Positions 7,162 to 16,589 are shown, numbered from the stretch's first letter. The stretch is DNA of 47,056 bases from Actinomycetota bacterium (GCA_005787345.1 SYBH01000141.1:1-47056); one strand, 5' to 3'. Made by a program: numbers and translations. The notes: generated by a model from the letters alone, not told the origin.

Positions 7162-8865
7162 GTGGGAATGACATTCGAAGATGCAGTGGCGGTGCTTACC
7201 GGCCCCGGCGCACCATTCGAGATCACTGAAGCCGAGGTTCTGGGTCAACCCAGTCGCGTTTTTGCCAATCTTCCCCCAACACTTCGATCGCTCTTCGAGA
7301 TGCTCAAACAGCGTCCAGCCGACGATGTGTACATCGTCTTTGAAGATGAGCGCTGGACCAATGCCGAAGTACTCGCAAGTATCAACGAAATCGCGCACGT
7401 TCTCGTCGAGCGTTACGACGTCAAGAAGGGCGACCGTGTCGCCATCAACATGCGTAACTTTCCCGAATGGATTACCGCATTCGGCGCAGCAACCTCAATC
7501 GGTGCAATCGCCGTCTCGGTCAACGCTTGGTGGACCGGTCCGGAAATTGAATTCGGTCTCGTAGATGCTGGCGCAAAAGTTCTCATTACCGATCGCGAAC
7601 GAGTCGACCGTATTGGCGATCGACTTGCCGCACTAAACATCCACGGATTGGTCATTCGCGCTGAAGGCGAACTTCCTGCAGGCTGCGACCATCTCGCCGA
7701 TGTCGTTACGCCGGGTGCACCGATGCCGGCCGTCGATGTCGCTACTGACGATGACGCAACCATTCTTTTCACTTCAGGGACAACTGGTGTCCCCAAGGGT
7801 GCGGTTTCAACGAACCGAGGTGTGCTCTCAGGACTGTTCGCATTCGCGTGCAGAACAACAGTTGAAGCGATTCGCTGGGCTCCCGACACACCGCCTGATC
7901 CCGCAACTACCCCTGCGCCAGTCCCGCCCTGCTTCATCCTTACCGTGCCGTTGTTCCACGTCACTGGCTGCGTTCCAGTAATGCTTGGGTCTGTTGCAAC
8001 AGGCGCAAAACTTGTGATGATGCATAAATGGGATCCATTGCGCGCATTGCAGCTCATTGATCGCGAAAAAGTCACGAACTTCGTTGGCGTCCCGACGATG
8101 TCTCACGATCTCATCAGTCATCCTGATTTCGACAAGTACGACACTTCAAGCCTCAAGAACGTCGGCGGCGGTGGCGCACCGATGGCCCCCGAACTCGTTC
8201 GCAAGATCGAAGGTTCGTTCGCCGGTAAGGCAAGCCCGCAACTTGGCTATGGCCTCACTGAAACGAATGGTTATGGACCAGGAAACACTGGCCCCGACTA
8301 TATGGAGAAGCCATCAAGCACCGGTCGCGTTGTTCCGATCATGCAGGTCAAGATCGTTGATCCCAACGATTCCGAACAACCCAATGGTGAAGTCGGCGAA
8401 GTCTGTCTTGCTGGGCCAATGCTTATTCGTGGGTACTGGAATCGTCCTGAAGCAACTGCTGAAACCATTCGTAACGGATGGCTTCATACTGGCGATCTTG
8501 GCTACCTCGACGATGAAGGATTCCTGTACGTCGTCGACCGCATCAAAGACATGGTGATTCGCGGTGGAGAGAACGTCTACTGCTCCGAGGTTGAAGCAGC
8601 GATCTTCGAATACGAAGGCATTCACGAGGTTGCGGTCTTTGGACTTCCCCACGACCGTCTCGGCGAAGAAGTGGTTGCTGCAGTTCATCCCTCGCCGGGT
8701 ACCTCTATTGATCTTGATCAGCTCTCCGCATTCCTCGCCGAACGGATTGCACCATTCAAGATCCCTTCGCAGTGGTACATCCGTGAAGAGCCACTGCCTC
8801 GAGGCGCAACGGGCAAGATCCTCAAACGAGAAATCCGCGATCGCATCCTCGACGGCAATTTCTAG
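7162..8865 (+). CDS. AMP-forming acyl-CoA synthetase (long-chain fatty acid-CoA ligase type)
   Basis: 567 residues. It activates a carboxylic acid with ATP and CoA through an acyl-adenylate. The ATP-binding loop LFTSGTTGVPKG lies near residue 200, YGLTETNG near 370, the hinge/ATP motif TGDLGYLDDEGFLYVVDR near 445, IRGGENVYCSEVE after it, and the adenylation Lys in GATGKILKREIRDR close to the C-terminus. The GTG at 7162 is chosen because GGAGGG precedes it by seven bases; an ATG lies two codons later. It sits after the two thioesterase-like genes and ends at a strong terminator. Substrate chain type cannot be read. Confidence 0.92.
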   Translation: MGMTFEDAVAVLTGPGAPFEITEAEVLGQPSRVFANLPPTLRSLFEMLKQRPADDVYIVFEDERWTNAEVLASINEIAHVLVERYDVKKGDRVAINMRNFPEWITAFGAATSIGAIAVSVNAWWTGPEIEFGLVDAGAKVLITDRERVDRIGDRLAALNIHGLVIRAEGELPAGCDHLADVVTPGAPMPAVDVATDDDATILFTSGTTGVPKGAVSTNRGVLSGLFAFACRTTVEAIRWAPDTPPDPATTPAPVPPCFILTVPLFHVTGCVPVMLGSVATGAKLVMMHKWDPLRALQLIDREKVTNFVGVPTMSHDLISHPDFDKYDTSSLKNVGGGGAPMAPELVRKIEGSFAGKASPQLGYGLTETNGYGPGNTGPDYMEKPSSTGRVVPIMQVKIVDPNDSEQPNGEVGEVCLAGPMLIRGYWNRPEATAETIRNGWLHTGDLGYLDDEGFLYVVDRIKDMVIRGGENVYCSEVEAAIFEYEGIHEVAVFGLPHDRLGEEVVAAVHPSPGTSIDLDQLSAFLAERIAPFKIPSQWYIREEPLPRGATGKILKREIRDRILDGNF

Positions 8866-8911
8866 ATTGCCTCGCAATAACGCATCGCTACAGTTCTAAC
8901 TCCAGACGCGA

Positions 8912-8940
8912 CAAAGGCCTCCACATTGTGGAGGCCTTTG
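8912..8940. terminator. Bidirectional intrinsic terminator between convergent genes
   Basis: A perfect 13-bp stem (CAAAGGCCTCCAC with its complement) closes a 3-base loop, and an A-T pair just outside extends it. The outer bases supply a short T-rich end on both strands. It lies between the plus-strand acyl-CoA ligase and the end of the long minus-strand operon, so it probably stops transcription from both sides. Confidence 0.8.
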
Positions 8941-8983
8941 TACGTTCCCCCCGGAACAGCGACGGGCCGTAACGGCCCACCGA

Positions 8984-10174
8984 TCAGGCTGGTCGACGAG
9001 TATTCAGCTCGGTGACGTTGTCGCGCATGATCATCTTTTGCACGGCAGGTGAGAACTCCTTGAGTTCGTCGATGTAATCAAGTGGTTCCGGCATGCCCTC
9101 GATGTGGGGCCAATCGGAACCAAAGATCACGCGATCGGAACCCATAAGTTCAACAACCTCATGGACATCGTCTTCCCAGAATGGATTGATCCAGATGTTG
9201 CGACGGAAGGTTTCCGAAGGCTGCTCGGTGAACCAACCAGGCATCTTCTTTGCCGTGTTATCCAGCTTCTTGAGCAGACCGCGAAGGAACCCTGAACCGT
9301 TTTCGACTGATGCGACTCGGACGTTTGGGAAGCGGTCGAGCATCTTGTCGCAGACAAGCGAACCGAGGAAGTCTTCGATGGGACGATCAAACATCGTGGC
9401 CATACGCAATGGCTGCGGGCGTGTTTGCTGTCCAAACCCTGCGGAGAATCCGTTGTCTTCACCGTAACCATGTGCGGTGTAGCCGGAGTCGCCAGCATGA
9501 GCCACAACGGTGATACCCGATTCGTTCACAAGACCCCAGAACGGATCGAACATGGGATCGGCAGGTGAACGCTGACCATCGACGGTGGTCGGTGCAGCCG
9601 GGCGCATAACAACCGTGGTTGCACCGTTGTCGAGCGCAAACTTGAGTTCGTTCACTGCCCAATCAACATCGACAAGCGTGATGTAGGGAGCGGTGAAGAT
9701 GCGGTCCTTGTGATTGAACGACCAATCTTCGAGCATCCAACGGTTGAACGCGGTGAATACCTGCATGACTGCCCACGGATCTTTGTGGAGCGGTTCTTCG
9801 TAGATCATGCCAAGTGTTGGGAACAGCCAGCACTTTTCAAGACCGTGCTCGTCAAGCGTCGCAATACGTGCGTCCTTGTCGCGATACGCCGGACGAATTG
9901 GCTCGCGTTGCTTGAGAAGTTCGATCGGGTTTTCGTTATTCGGGTTGCCGCGGAAGTAATCCTTGAGCACACCAGGAAGCGCAACTGGATCGAAGGTCGG
10001 GTTCACCACTGCATGGCTGACCTTGCCGCCAATGACGTGGTACTGGCGGCCGTTGATTGTGCACCACTCGATGGTGCGTGATGCAGTACGAGGATCAAGA
10101 TGCCGAGTAAAGGCATCGACGGCCTCGTAGTAGTGGTTGTCGCAGTCGAAGACAGGGAAGTCGAGTTCGGTCAT
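8984..10174 (-). CDS. Amidohydrolase family 2 (ACMSD-type TIM-barrel) protein
   Basis: 396 residues from the ATG at 10174; an upstream in-frame start at 10195 is less likely because it would overlap the PaaX-like gene. The family includes decarboxylases and hydrolases acting on ring-derived acids. FDCDNHYYE near the N-terminus takes the place of the usual metal-binding DxHxH, VVAHAGDSGY supplies a mid-barrel His, and IFGSDWPHIEG near residue 355 carries the conserved Asp. The N-terminal motif has a single His in the usual HxH region, so the metal site may be altered. It is the last gene of the minus-strand operon, following the PaaX-like gene after 10 bases. Proteins of this type often accompany Rieske oxygenases. 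Confidence 0.85.
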   Translation of the reverse strand: MTELDFPVFDCDNHYYEAVDAFTRHLDPRTASRTIEWCTINGRQYHVIGGKVSHAVVNPTFDPVALPGVLKDYFRGNPNNENPIELLKQREPIRPAYRDKDARIATLDEHGLEKCWLFPTLGMIYEEPLHKDPWAVMQVFTAFNRWMLEDWSFNHKDRIFTAPYITLVDVDWAVNELKFALDNGATTVVMRPAAPTTVDGQRSPADPMFDPFWGLVNESGITVVAHAGDSGYTAHGYGEDNGFSAGFGQQTRPQPLRMATMFDRPIEDFLGSLVCDKMLDRFPNVRVASVENGSGFLRGLLKKLDNTAKKMPGWFTEQPSETFRRNIWINPFWEDDVHEVVELMGSDRVIFGSDWPHIEGMPEPLDYIDELKEFSPAVQKMIMRDNVTELNTRRPA

Positions 10175-10184
10175 GGGGACCAAT

Positions 10185-11033
10185 CTACGACACAACGGGC
10201 TCCTCTGACAACCTTATGTAGTACGACGTGGATGCTTCGGCCCACTGACCAAACTGGCGCTGGAAGACCTTTCGGGCCCGGGTCCCGATCCAGTCCTCCG
10301 GGAGCAATTCTGGGGGCAACGACGGGTCGACGCTCAGAAGATGGCGCCACTCATGAGCCATGCGGGTCCGGAGGGCAAAGGCCTCAGCGGCATCGGCCGG
10401 CACCGCGGTTTCGAATTGATCAACGAACGCCTCGTGCGCCGCAGCGGCGGTGGCTAGATCCCAGGCCATGGCCACGACTTCAGCCGGGGTCTCGGCGCCC
10501 TCAACGGTGGTGGCATGGAACAGCAGAGCCTCGTCTTGGAGTCCGCAGGCAGTGAGAACAACCTCGGCCCCTTCTCGCGACCCCTCACCCACCGCAACCC
10601 ACGTTCCGGTGCCAAGCGTGCCAAAACCTTCAAAGTCGAGGCCCACCGCCAATCGTTCTCTCGCCTCGCGATCAAGCGCAGTGCCAGTGAGCATCAGCAG
10701 CAAGAACGTTCCGTCCCACTTTTGATCGGCGACGATCGAACGCTGCACGCGAGGCACCGCCGAGCCAATCATTCGGCGACCGGAACTTGTGAGTCGCCAT
10801 CGGGTGTATCGACCAACTGACTCGCCTTCGAGCCATCCGTCGGCTGCGGTTCGGTTCACCGCTTGGCGCGCTGCCCGAGGTTCGATTCCGAGTGCTTCAA
10901 GCGCGCCAACCAACGTCGCTGTCCACACTGGCGTGTCTTTCGGGCCAACCCATTGCCCCAAGACGCTAATGAGCAGCGATCGCGCGCTCGGGCCTCCATC
11001 AGCCCGACGACGAGTTGCAGTCGCAACAACCAT
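10185..11033 (-). CDS. PaaX-like transcriptional regulator
   Basis: 282 residues. PaaX proteins are repressors that respond to aryl-CoA or related CoA esters, the model being phenylacetyl-CoA. The N-terminal winged-helix segment (SLLISVLGQWV through WRLTSSGRRMI, about 18-90), the central segment beginning KWDGTFLLLML and the C-terminal helical domain with FVDQFE and HEWRHLLSVDP follow the PaaX layout and length. Its ATG shares one base with the stop of the Rieske gene (TAATG), so the two are probably translationally coupled. No phenylacetate (paa) enzymes are present, so the ligand is probably another CoA ester made by this operon. The inverted repeat at 20372-20399 is a candidate operator. 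Confidence 0.87.
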   Translation of the reverse strand: MVVATATRRRADGGPSARSLLISVLGQWVGPKDTPVWTATLVGALEALGIEPRAARQAVNRTAADGWLEGESVGRYTRWRLTSSGRRMIGSAVPRVQRSIVADQKWDGTFLLLMLTGTALDREARERLAVGLDFEGFGTLGTGTWVAVGEGSREGAEVVLTACGLQDEALLFHATTVEGAETPAEVVAMAWDLATAAAAHEAFVDQFETAVPADAAEAFALRTRMAHEWRHLLSVDPSLPPELLPEDWIGTRARKVFQRQFGQWAEASTSYYIRLSEEPVVS

Positions 11034-12385
11034 TACGGAAGATCGCCCTCAATCTCACTCGGTGAAATTCCGAGGTAGCGCTCAAGCGCAAGTTGGTTAT
11101 TCAAAATACGACTTTCCTCTTGCGACAGCGTGATCCGCGTAAACCCTGGTTGATGCAAGCCTCGCTGGGCCGTTCGCAACATGTCGAAGTCTTGGTTGAA
11201 GACAGTGCCGAAGGCCATTGAATCAAGCGGGACTTCGAGTTTCATCGGCTTGTTGCGCGAAGCGCTCGCTCCAACTCGATCGAAATTGAAGATGTCGAGC
11301 CAGCATTCATCGGTCGAATCGCCCGGACGCGTGCGAAGAACCGAAAGGAGGTCTGGATGGATCAAGACGGTGATGTTGGGGAACACGTTGTGCTGATCCA
11401 TCATCATGATTTGCATATCGGTGTACTCGGAAAGATCAACACCCTTCGCGGCTTGCGCTTCGCGCACGCACTTGGCCATGACCTCGAAAAGACTTGAGCC
11501 CTCAGGAATGGCCGGTGCTGGGCCAGGTGCTGCGGCATCGAGCCCAGCGCGGGCCGAGTACACCGAAGCGAATGCTTCCCATACTTCTTGGTCGGTCGGC
11601 GTAGGACGAATTCGCGGAGACGGAACGCCGTAAAGCTGGCGACTACGGCCGACGTGATCCCAGAACACCTGATGGTTATCGAGATCAGCGAAAACCTTGA
11701 GCAACTCGGGATGCAACCCCTGCACGTGATAGGTCTCGCTGAATCCATCGGCGGCGGTTTTCCAATTCGCCGGCACCTTCACACTGATTTCAAACCGGCA
11801 ATGGAAATCGTCCAATTTGAGGTAGTCAGCATCAGTCGGTGCCCCACCTAAATAGGTGGCAAGGCTCATTGCATCGGTATCGAAGTTCACAAAAACAAGA
11901 GGACCCCATGAGTCGACAAGGACCGGAGGCAACCCGTAAGCGTCATTGTCGATAACCCCGAAATCTCGGCGGCTCGGGATCTCACTCAGAGAACCATCGA
12001 GGTTCCAGCACCAACGATGAAAGCCACAGCGAAGTTCGGTGCGGCCAGTGCCCGATCCTTCACAAAGTTCAATACCGCGATGCATGCAGACGTTTTGGAA
12101 GGCACGAAGAACGCCATTTTCATCGCGAAGAATGATCGCCGATAATTTTCCAACAGAAAACTCGACCCAGTCACCTGGATCGCAGACCGCGTCGATCGTT
12201 GTTGCCAATTGCCAAACCCGCGGCCACATGCGCTCTTCTTCAAGGGCGGCAAATTCAGGTGAGTAGTAGCGCTCTGCCGGAACCGTGATCGGACGGCGAG
12301 TTGTTGGTCCTGCGCCTTCGGCCCGGCTCCGCAGTGTTCCGATGTCTTTGACGGGAACTTCCGTTGGTTCTGTGAGATCAGTCAT
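11033..12385 (-). CDS. Rieske [2Fe-2S] ring-hydroxylating oxygenase, alpha subunit
   Basis: 450 residues from the ATG at 12385, which follows a GGGGGG run. It is the catalytic subunit of a Rieske oxygenase that inserts oxygen into rings or carries out oxidative demethylation. Cluster ligands are C100-M-H102 and C120-G-F-H123. The mononuclear iron site is ETYHVQGLH with H220 and H225; the residue three before the first His, often a bridging Asp, is Glu217. No beta subunit, ferredoxin or reductase is encoded in the window, so electron-transfer partners must be elsewhere and the enzyme is probably an alpha-only type. It lies between the methyltransferase and the PaaX-like gene in the operon. Confidence 0.92.
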   Translation of the reverse strand: MTDLTEPTEVPVKDIGTLRSRAEGAGPTTRRPITVPAERYYSPEFAALEEERMWPRVWQLATTIDAVCDPGDWVEFSVGKLSAIILRDENGVLRAFQNVCMHRGIELCEGSGTGRTELRCGFHRWCWNLDGSLSEIPSRRDFGVIDNDAYGLPPVLVDSWGPLVFVNFDTDAMSLATYLGGAPTDADYLKLDDFHCRFEISVKVPANWKTAADGFSETYHVQGLHPELLKVFADLDNHQVFWDHVGRSRQLYGVPSPRIRPTPTDQEVWEAFASVYSARAGLDAAAPGPAPAIPEGSSLFEVMAKCVREAQAAKGVDLSEYTDMQIMMMDQHNVFPNITVLIHPDLLSVLRTRPGDSTDECWLDIFNFDRVGASASRNKPMKLEVPLDSMAFGTVFNQDFDMLRTAQRGLHQPGFTRITLSQEESRILNNQLALERYLGISPSEIEGDLP

Positions 12386-12456
12386 CGTGTCGGCCCCCCG
12401 AATGGCGTGCGCCATGATCCTGCCACAGAGCAGTCAGTGCAATCGCAAGACCAAGC

Positions 12457-13059
12457 TCACGAGGTAGGACGCCGATGCACAGTTACGACGTAGTCCGGGC
12501 CCTCACCCAACACCTCGCCCTCCCACCCCGCCTTATGTTCGACCGGGACAAGACCTTCACCGGAACACCATTCATCAAACTCTTCAATCGTTGGCCACGT
12601 GGCCTTGAGTTGATTGCCCATCACCAACCACCCACCGGGAGCCACGTGCCGAGCACAGTTCTGCACTGCGAGGGAGCGCTCTGGAGCGTCAACGAAGCCG
12701 ATCACGTTTCCGGCGACCACGACGAGCTCAAACTGATGGCCGAGATCCACCGTTGCAAGATTTGCGAGTCGCCAATCGAGTTCCGGCGCCCGACGCTTTG
12801 CCCGCGCAAGCAAGTCGGGGTCGAGATCGACCCCGATGATTTCCACACCACGCGCATTGAGTTCGATACCAACCCGTCCGAATCCGCAGCCAGCATCAAG
12901 CGCCGTCTTCGGTTCGAACTGCATGACGAAATCGACTTCACCGTGCGGGTTCTCGCCATTTTCGGCCATGCGATCCCAGCGAGATTCGTAATCGTCGAGA
13001 TCAACCGCCTTGCGCCACTCAGCCCATTGCGTTGAACCGACTGTTGGGTCGTCAGCCAC
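12457..13059 (-). CDS. SAM-dependent class I methyltransferase
   Basis: 200 residues from a GTG at 13059 preceded by AAGGA five bases upstream; an ATG at 13101 would extend it 42 bases into the previous gene without a ribosome-binding site. The SAM-binding glycine loop ALDAGCGFGRVG lies at about 53-64, followed by the acidic residue at the end of strand 2 (VDLD, near 78) and a post-motif GGWLVMGNQ. The GTG overlaps the stop region of the crotonase gene, which supports coupled translation. The acceptor is unknown; no recognisable substrate domain is fused. It is an unusual member of an otherwise CoA-based operon. Confidence 0.85.
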   Translation of the reverse strand: MADDPTVGSTQWAEWRKAVDLDDYESRWDRMAENGENPHGEVDFVMQFEPKTALDAGCGFGRVGIELNARGVEIIGVDLDPDLLARAKRRAPELDWRLANLATVDLGHQFELVVVAGNVIGFVDAPERSLAVQNCARHVAPGGWLVMGNQLKATWPTIEEFDEWCSGEGLVPVEHKAGWEGEVLGEGPDYVVTVHRRPTS

Positions 13060-14131
13060 TGGTGTCCTTACCTTGTTCGAAAACTTGGGCATCGACGGCA
13101 TCGATCAAGCCCCATGCCATAGCGGTCGTGACATCAATTGGCCGACCACACAGTCCGAAATATGCGGCTCGATGCCTGCCGATCCGACGCGGGATGCTTG
13201 AGGTTCCGCCTGCTCCCGGAACGAGCCCCATCGAGATTTCCGGCAACAAGAACGTTGTGTCCGGGTGTGCCACTACTCGCGATGCAAACGCCGGCAACTC
13301 CACGCCAGCGCCGACACAGGTTCCGTGAACATGCGCCTCAACTCGTTGAGCAATCGCCGAAAGCGCAATTCCAGCATTACGTCGTGTTCGAATACTGTGC
13401 GCTTCGACTGGCGCGGGCGCAGTCCCAAACTCATCGAGGTCGCCGCCACTGCAGAACGACGGGCCGTTTCCGCAAAGCACTACCCGAGAGATCGTCTGAT
13501 CGACATCAACGAGTCGAAATGCCTCCACCAACTCGTCGCGCATTCGCGCGCCATACGCGTTGTGAACCTCGGGTCGATTCAACGTGATCCGCAATTCATC
13601 CCTGAAACGTTGCACGTTGACAACAGAATGCTCGGGTCGAGGCCTTGGCGTATGCGATGAGCGACCAGCAAGCCATGTCAAATAGCGCTCACCACCTTGC
13701 AAAAGGCTGTACACCCAAGATTCGGCAACAACTGCCTCGGCGGCAGAGGAATGTTCACTCACACGCAGCAATTGCGTCAGGCCCATTGCCGCATCCGGTG
13801 ACGCGGCAATCGAAGCGACCAGTGCAGCAACTGACTCGTTCAACAACGACCCGCAGGCCACCCAGGGAGAGGGAGCAACATCAGACGAACACAACAAAAC
13901 GTCCAGACCTAAAACTGCCGAGTCATCGGCCACCACATTTTCCGAAATACCAATAAGAACTACTGGTGCGGTCTGAAGAAGTTGGGTTGCACGCAATAGG
14001 TCAGTGACGCTGAACGGTGGAGTTAAATCAACGAGAACAGCCGGCCACGACAAAACCGAGTCCAACGCAGTGTCATCAAGCCCATCGGCAATGAGATTGA
14101 GGAGAGCCGAAGGCGTTTGAGCGGCGATCAT
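13052..14131 (-). CDS. Crotonase-family protein with rearranged domain order
   Basis: 359 residues. The ATG at 14131 overlaps the amidohydrolase stop as ATGA. The catalytic crotonase core is C-terminal (about 170-355): ITLNRPEVHNA, FCSGGDLDEFG and GTCVGAGVELPA form the oxyanion hole, and LLPEISMGLVPGAGGT retains one catalytic Glu. It stops right after AMAWGLIDAV, where ordinary crotonases continue with about 60 residues of helices. Those helices appear instead near residues 97-157 (SVAALVASIAASPDAA and ESWVYSLLQGGERY), preceded by about 95 residues like a worn crotonase core. I recall similar unstudied actinobacterial proteins. The reaction may be hydration, isomerisation or hydrolysis. Confidence 0.82.
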   Translation of the reverse strand: MIAAQTPSALLNLIADGLDDTALDSVLSWPAVLVDLTPPFSVTDLLRATQLLQTAPVVLIGISENVVADDSAVLGLDVLLCSSDVAPSPWVACGSLLNESVAALVASIAASPDAAMGLTQLLRVSEHSSAAEAVVAESWVYSLLQGGERYLTWLAGRSSHTPRPRPEHSVVNVQRFRDELRITLNRPEVHNAYGARMRDELVEAFRLVDVDQTISRVVLCGNGPSFCSGGDLDEFGTAPAPVEAHSIRTRRNAGIALSAIAQRVEAHVHGTCVGAGVELPAFASRVVAHPDTTFLLPEISMGLVPGAGGTSSIPRRIGRHRAAYFGLCGRPIDVTTAMAWGLIDAVDAQVFEQGKDTSG

Positions 14132-15513
14132 GAGTACACCAGCCTGCCTCCCACCCATGTGTTGCGCACATGCGATGCATTTGGGTCGGTGAGTACCTCG
14201 GCGAGTGACGCATCAAGGAGGCAAAGATCTGCCCGGGCACCAACCTTTACGCGACGAATGGGCCCACTCGGATCGAGGGGATCAGTGAGATACCAACCGA
14301 GCGCTGTCGCAGCCGGAACTCGCTCAGTCGCTCCCAAACGTTGACCCGTTCGTGTGGTTCGTGTCGACGCCGCAGCGATAGCGAGCCACGGATCGGCCGA
14401 TGTCACGGGCGCATCACTTCCCGCCGCCACCCGAACACCTGACTCAAGGAGCGACGCCGCCCGATGAAGAAACGGAAGATCTTCGCCGTCAACAACTTCC
14501 AAGTAGTGATCACCGCGCTCACTCACGAGCGCGGGCTGCACAATGACTGTCACTCCCCCCGCTGCGAGCAACGAGTCGAGATCGGTCGGAAGCACTGAAC
14601 CATGCTCGATGCGATCGCCAGGCATCATTCCCGCGAGTGCCATTGCGGTCGCCACCGTGACGGTTTCAGCTCGCGACACCGCGTGGACGGCGACGGCACG
14701 TCCAACGGAATGGTGAGCCTCGATGTGTTTGGCGAGCAGGTCAACATCAAGGCCAACGACTTCATCGACCAAAATCTTTACTGGGCCAACGGTTGCCCAC
14801 CCTTCAACAGACTCGCGCTCATCATCATTCACGCCGAGCAACGTCAGCGATTGCGGCAATGAACCGCTTTGCACCGCCTGCCGAAGTAACTCGGCACGGC
14901 CAGCCCCAAGGTTGTAGGTGGCGTCAGTAACGCCAGTAACTCCAAATGATGAGAGTTGGGCGCCAATTTTCTGAAGTGAGGGAGCACTCACTCCAACACG
15001 TTCGGCCAACCACGCATCGAGGCGAAGAAGGCGACCGGTCGGCCTCCCGTTGGCATCGAGTTCAACTCCTGTTGGGATGTCATCGCTGAGAACCGCGCCA
15101 AGACCTGCCGAGGACAACACCCACGCCAGTCCAGAACGGTGCTGAACACGAACCTTGGACGTCCCAACCAACACATCAAGACGATGGCAATCAAGCAGCC
15201 CATGCCGATGCTCGTCGTATCCCGACGCGCGTACCCAGCCATCGCCAGCTGAAGCCGCTGCAGTTGTCAAGGCGCGATCGAAAGCGTCAGCGTCTTCAAG
15301 AGCATCAAGATCCACGCCCTCGAGCCGCGCGGCCATCGCCAAAAGATGCACATGGTGATCATGAAGACCTGGGATGAGTGCTGCACCATTTGCATCGATG
15401 GCGCTGAATTCCCCCGAGGGCGCGCGGTCATCAATTGCGAGGATGATTTCGTCTTCGATCACGACCGATACCAGGCGACCATCAACCTCGGCATTAGAAA
15501 TCACCGTGCGCAT
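14128..15513 (-). CDS. YtcJ-type amidohydrolase (amidohydrolase family 3)
   Basis: 461 residues from the ATG at 15513; GTG codons at 15519 and 15522 are alternatives, the former overlapping the previous stop as GTGA. The metal-binding motif is GLHDHHVHLLAM near residue 55, a central His region is HAVSRAE, and AAGSDAPV carries the conserved Asp. The C-terminal RVKVGARADLCLLD segment is the usual end of the beta-sandwich. Family members hydrolyse amides or related bonds, but most are uncharacterised. The gene overlaps both neighbours, between the CoA transferase and the rearranged crotonase, which argues for a dedicated step in the same pathway, perhaps ring or amide opening (inference). Confidence 0.85.
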   Translation of the reverse strand: MRTVISNAEVDGRLVSVVIEDEIILAIDDRAPSGEFSAIDANGAALIPGLHDHHVHLLAMAARLEGVDLDALEDADAFDRALTTAAASAGDGWVRASGYDEHRHGLLDCHRLDVLVGTSKVRVQHRSGLAWVLSSAGLGAVLSDDIPTGVELDANGRPTGRLLRLDAWLAERVGVSAPSLQKIGAQLSSFGVTGVTDATYNLGAGRAELLRQAVQSGSLPQSLTLLGVNDDERESVEGWATVGPVKILVDEVVGLDVDLLAKHIEAHHSVGRAVAVHAVSRAETVTVATAMALAGMMPGDRIEHGSVLPTDLDSLLAAGGVTVIVQPALVSERGDHYLEVVDGEDLPFLHRAASLLESGVRVAAGSDAPVTSADPWLAIAAASTRTTRTGQRLGATERVPAATALGWYLTDPLDPSGPIRRVKVGARADLCLLDASLAEVLTDPNASHVRNTWVGGRLVYS

Positions 15514-15515
15514 AC

Positions 15516-16586
15516 TCACCACACAACTCTTGCTGCAGCAGCAGCACTGCGCGCCACTTCACGTAATGCCACATCGATCGTGACACCCCCACCACGACCG
15601 ACCGCGTCAGCGACAATTGCTGCCGCGAGCAAACCAGTCAATGGATCGGCGACGGCATCGCCAACGAAACTCGGAACTCCCGAAGCGGCGCGATCCACCA
15701 ATCCACCTGCAACTGCAGAGTCGTCGCCGAATCCCGCCCAATCGCGCCAAGGCCCGCAACGGCCATAAGCCGTAATCGATAACCAGACAGCGCCGGGACG
15801 CTTCGCGACAATCTCGGCCGGAACTATGCCAAGCCGATCAAGTGCTCGTGGGCGTGAACCTTCAATCACCACATCGGCCTGTTCGAGAAGAGCGACAAGA
15901 TCAGCGACACCGGAAGGGTCTTCGAGTGGCAGCGAAGTGAATTTCTGTCCCGCGTGAAGCCAATCGAAGAACGCTCGGTCGCCATCACGCGACGCGTCGG
16001 GCCGACTCGAGGATTCCACTTTCACAACCTTCGCCCCAGCCTCGGTGAGAATCCGAGAGCACAGAGGCCCGGCCCAAAGTGATGACAGATCAACAACGCG
16101 CGCACCGTCTAACGAAATGTCGTGCTGGCGCGTTCCCACCCGCCTTTGGATCCACGGACGAGCGGGATTCGTAGTGCCACGGTCTCGAAGTTGGTCATCT
16201 TCCTCAACGGGCAGCATCGAAATAGCCAGACCAAGTTCCTGGCCGGACTGCACAACCTCGCTGGCGGATCGCAATGAAAGCGCCGCTGCAATTGCCCCCC
16301 ACGGAATCTCGTCAATCTCCGCGTCGACTCCCAACCATGCGGGTAGAAGAGTGAGATCGTCACGCCGAGGAAGGTGCACTGCACACCAGCCGTCAGCGGT
16401 GCGAAGTAATTGACAGTGTCCGCCCATCGACACTTGGCGGCGAGTCGAAACATCGGTGAAGAGCGATCGTTGCGAAAGAAGTTCAGCCCCGGTGCCGATA
16501 GATGGGAGCCCTAACGCAACGTGTCGGTTGATCGCTTGATCAGCGAAGTCGACTGCGAGGTCCCAGCCTGATGACGCCGAACTCAC
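15516..16586 (-). CDS. Family III CoA transferase (CaiB/BaiF type) with permuted halves
   Basis: 356 residues from a GTG three bases after the crotonase stop. Family III enzymes move CoA between carboxylic acids through an aspartyl-CoA thioester. Residues 166-356 correspond to the N-terminal half of ordinary members: VVDLSSLWAGPLCSRIL, GAKVVKVES, LSITAYGRCGP, and GFGDDSAVAGGL with the likely catalytic Asp, ending at TIDVALREVA. Residues 40-150 (LLRTADGWCAVHL, DLTLLPAWLG and RSASEVVQSGQELGLA) match the C-terminal half. The order is therefore reversed compared with FRC or CaiB, as in a circular permutation. It probably works on the operon's acyl-CoA substrate. Confidence 0.83.
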   Translation of the reverse strand: MSSASSGWDLAVDFADQAINRHVALGLPSIGTGAELLSQRSLFTDVSTRRQVSMGGHCQLLRTADGWCAVHLPRRDDLTLLPAWLGVDAEIDEIPWGAIAAALSLRSASEVVQSGQELGLAISMLPVEEDDQLRDRGTTNPARPWIQRRVGTRQHDISLDGARVVDLSSLWAGPLCSRILTEAGAKVVKVESSSRPDASRDGDRAFFDWLHAGQKFTSLPLEDPSGVADLVALLEQADVVIEGSRPRALDRLGIVPAEIVAKRPGAVWLSITAYGRCGPWRDWAGFGDDSAVAGGLVDRAASGVPSFVGDAVADPLTGLLAAAIVADAVGRGGGVTIDVALREVARSAAAAARVVW

Positions 16587-16589
16587 CGT

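Noticed and set aside
12475-13035. Plus-strand frame over the methyltransferase gene
   Set aside because: The minus strand encodes a clear SAM-binding motif and is embedded in the operon; the plus frame resembles nothing.
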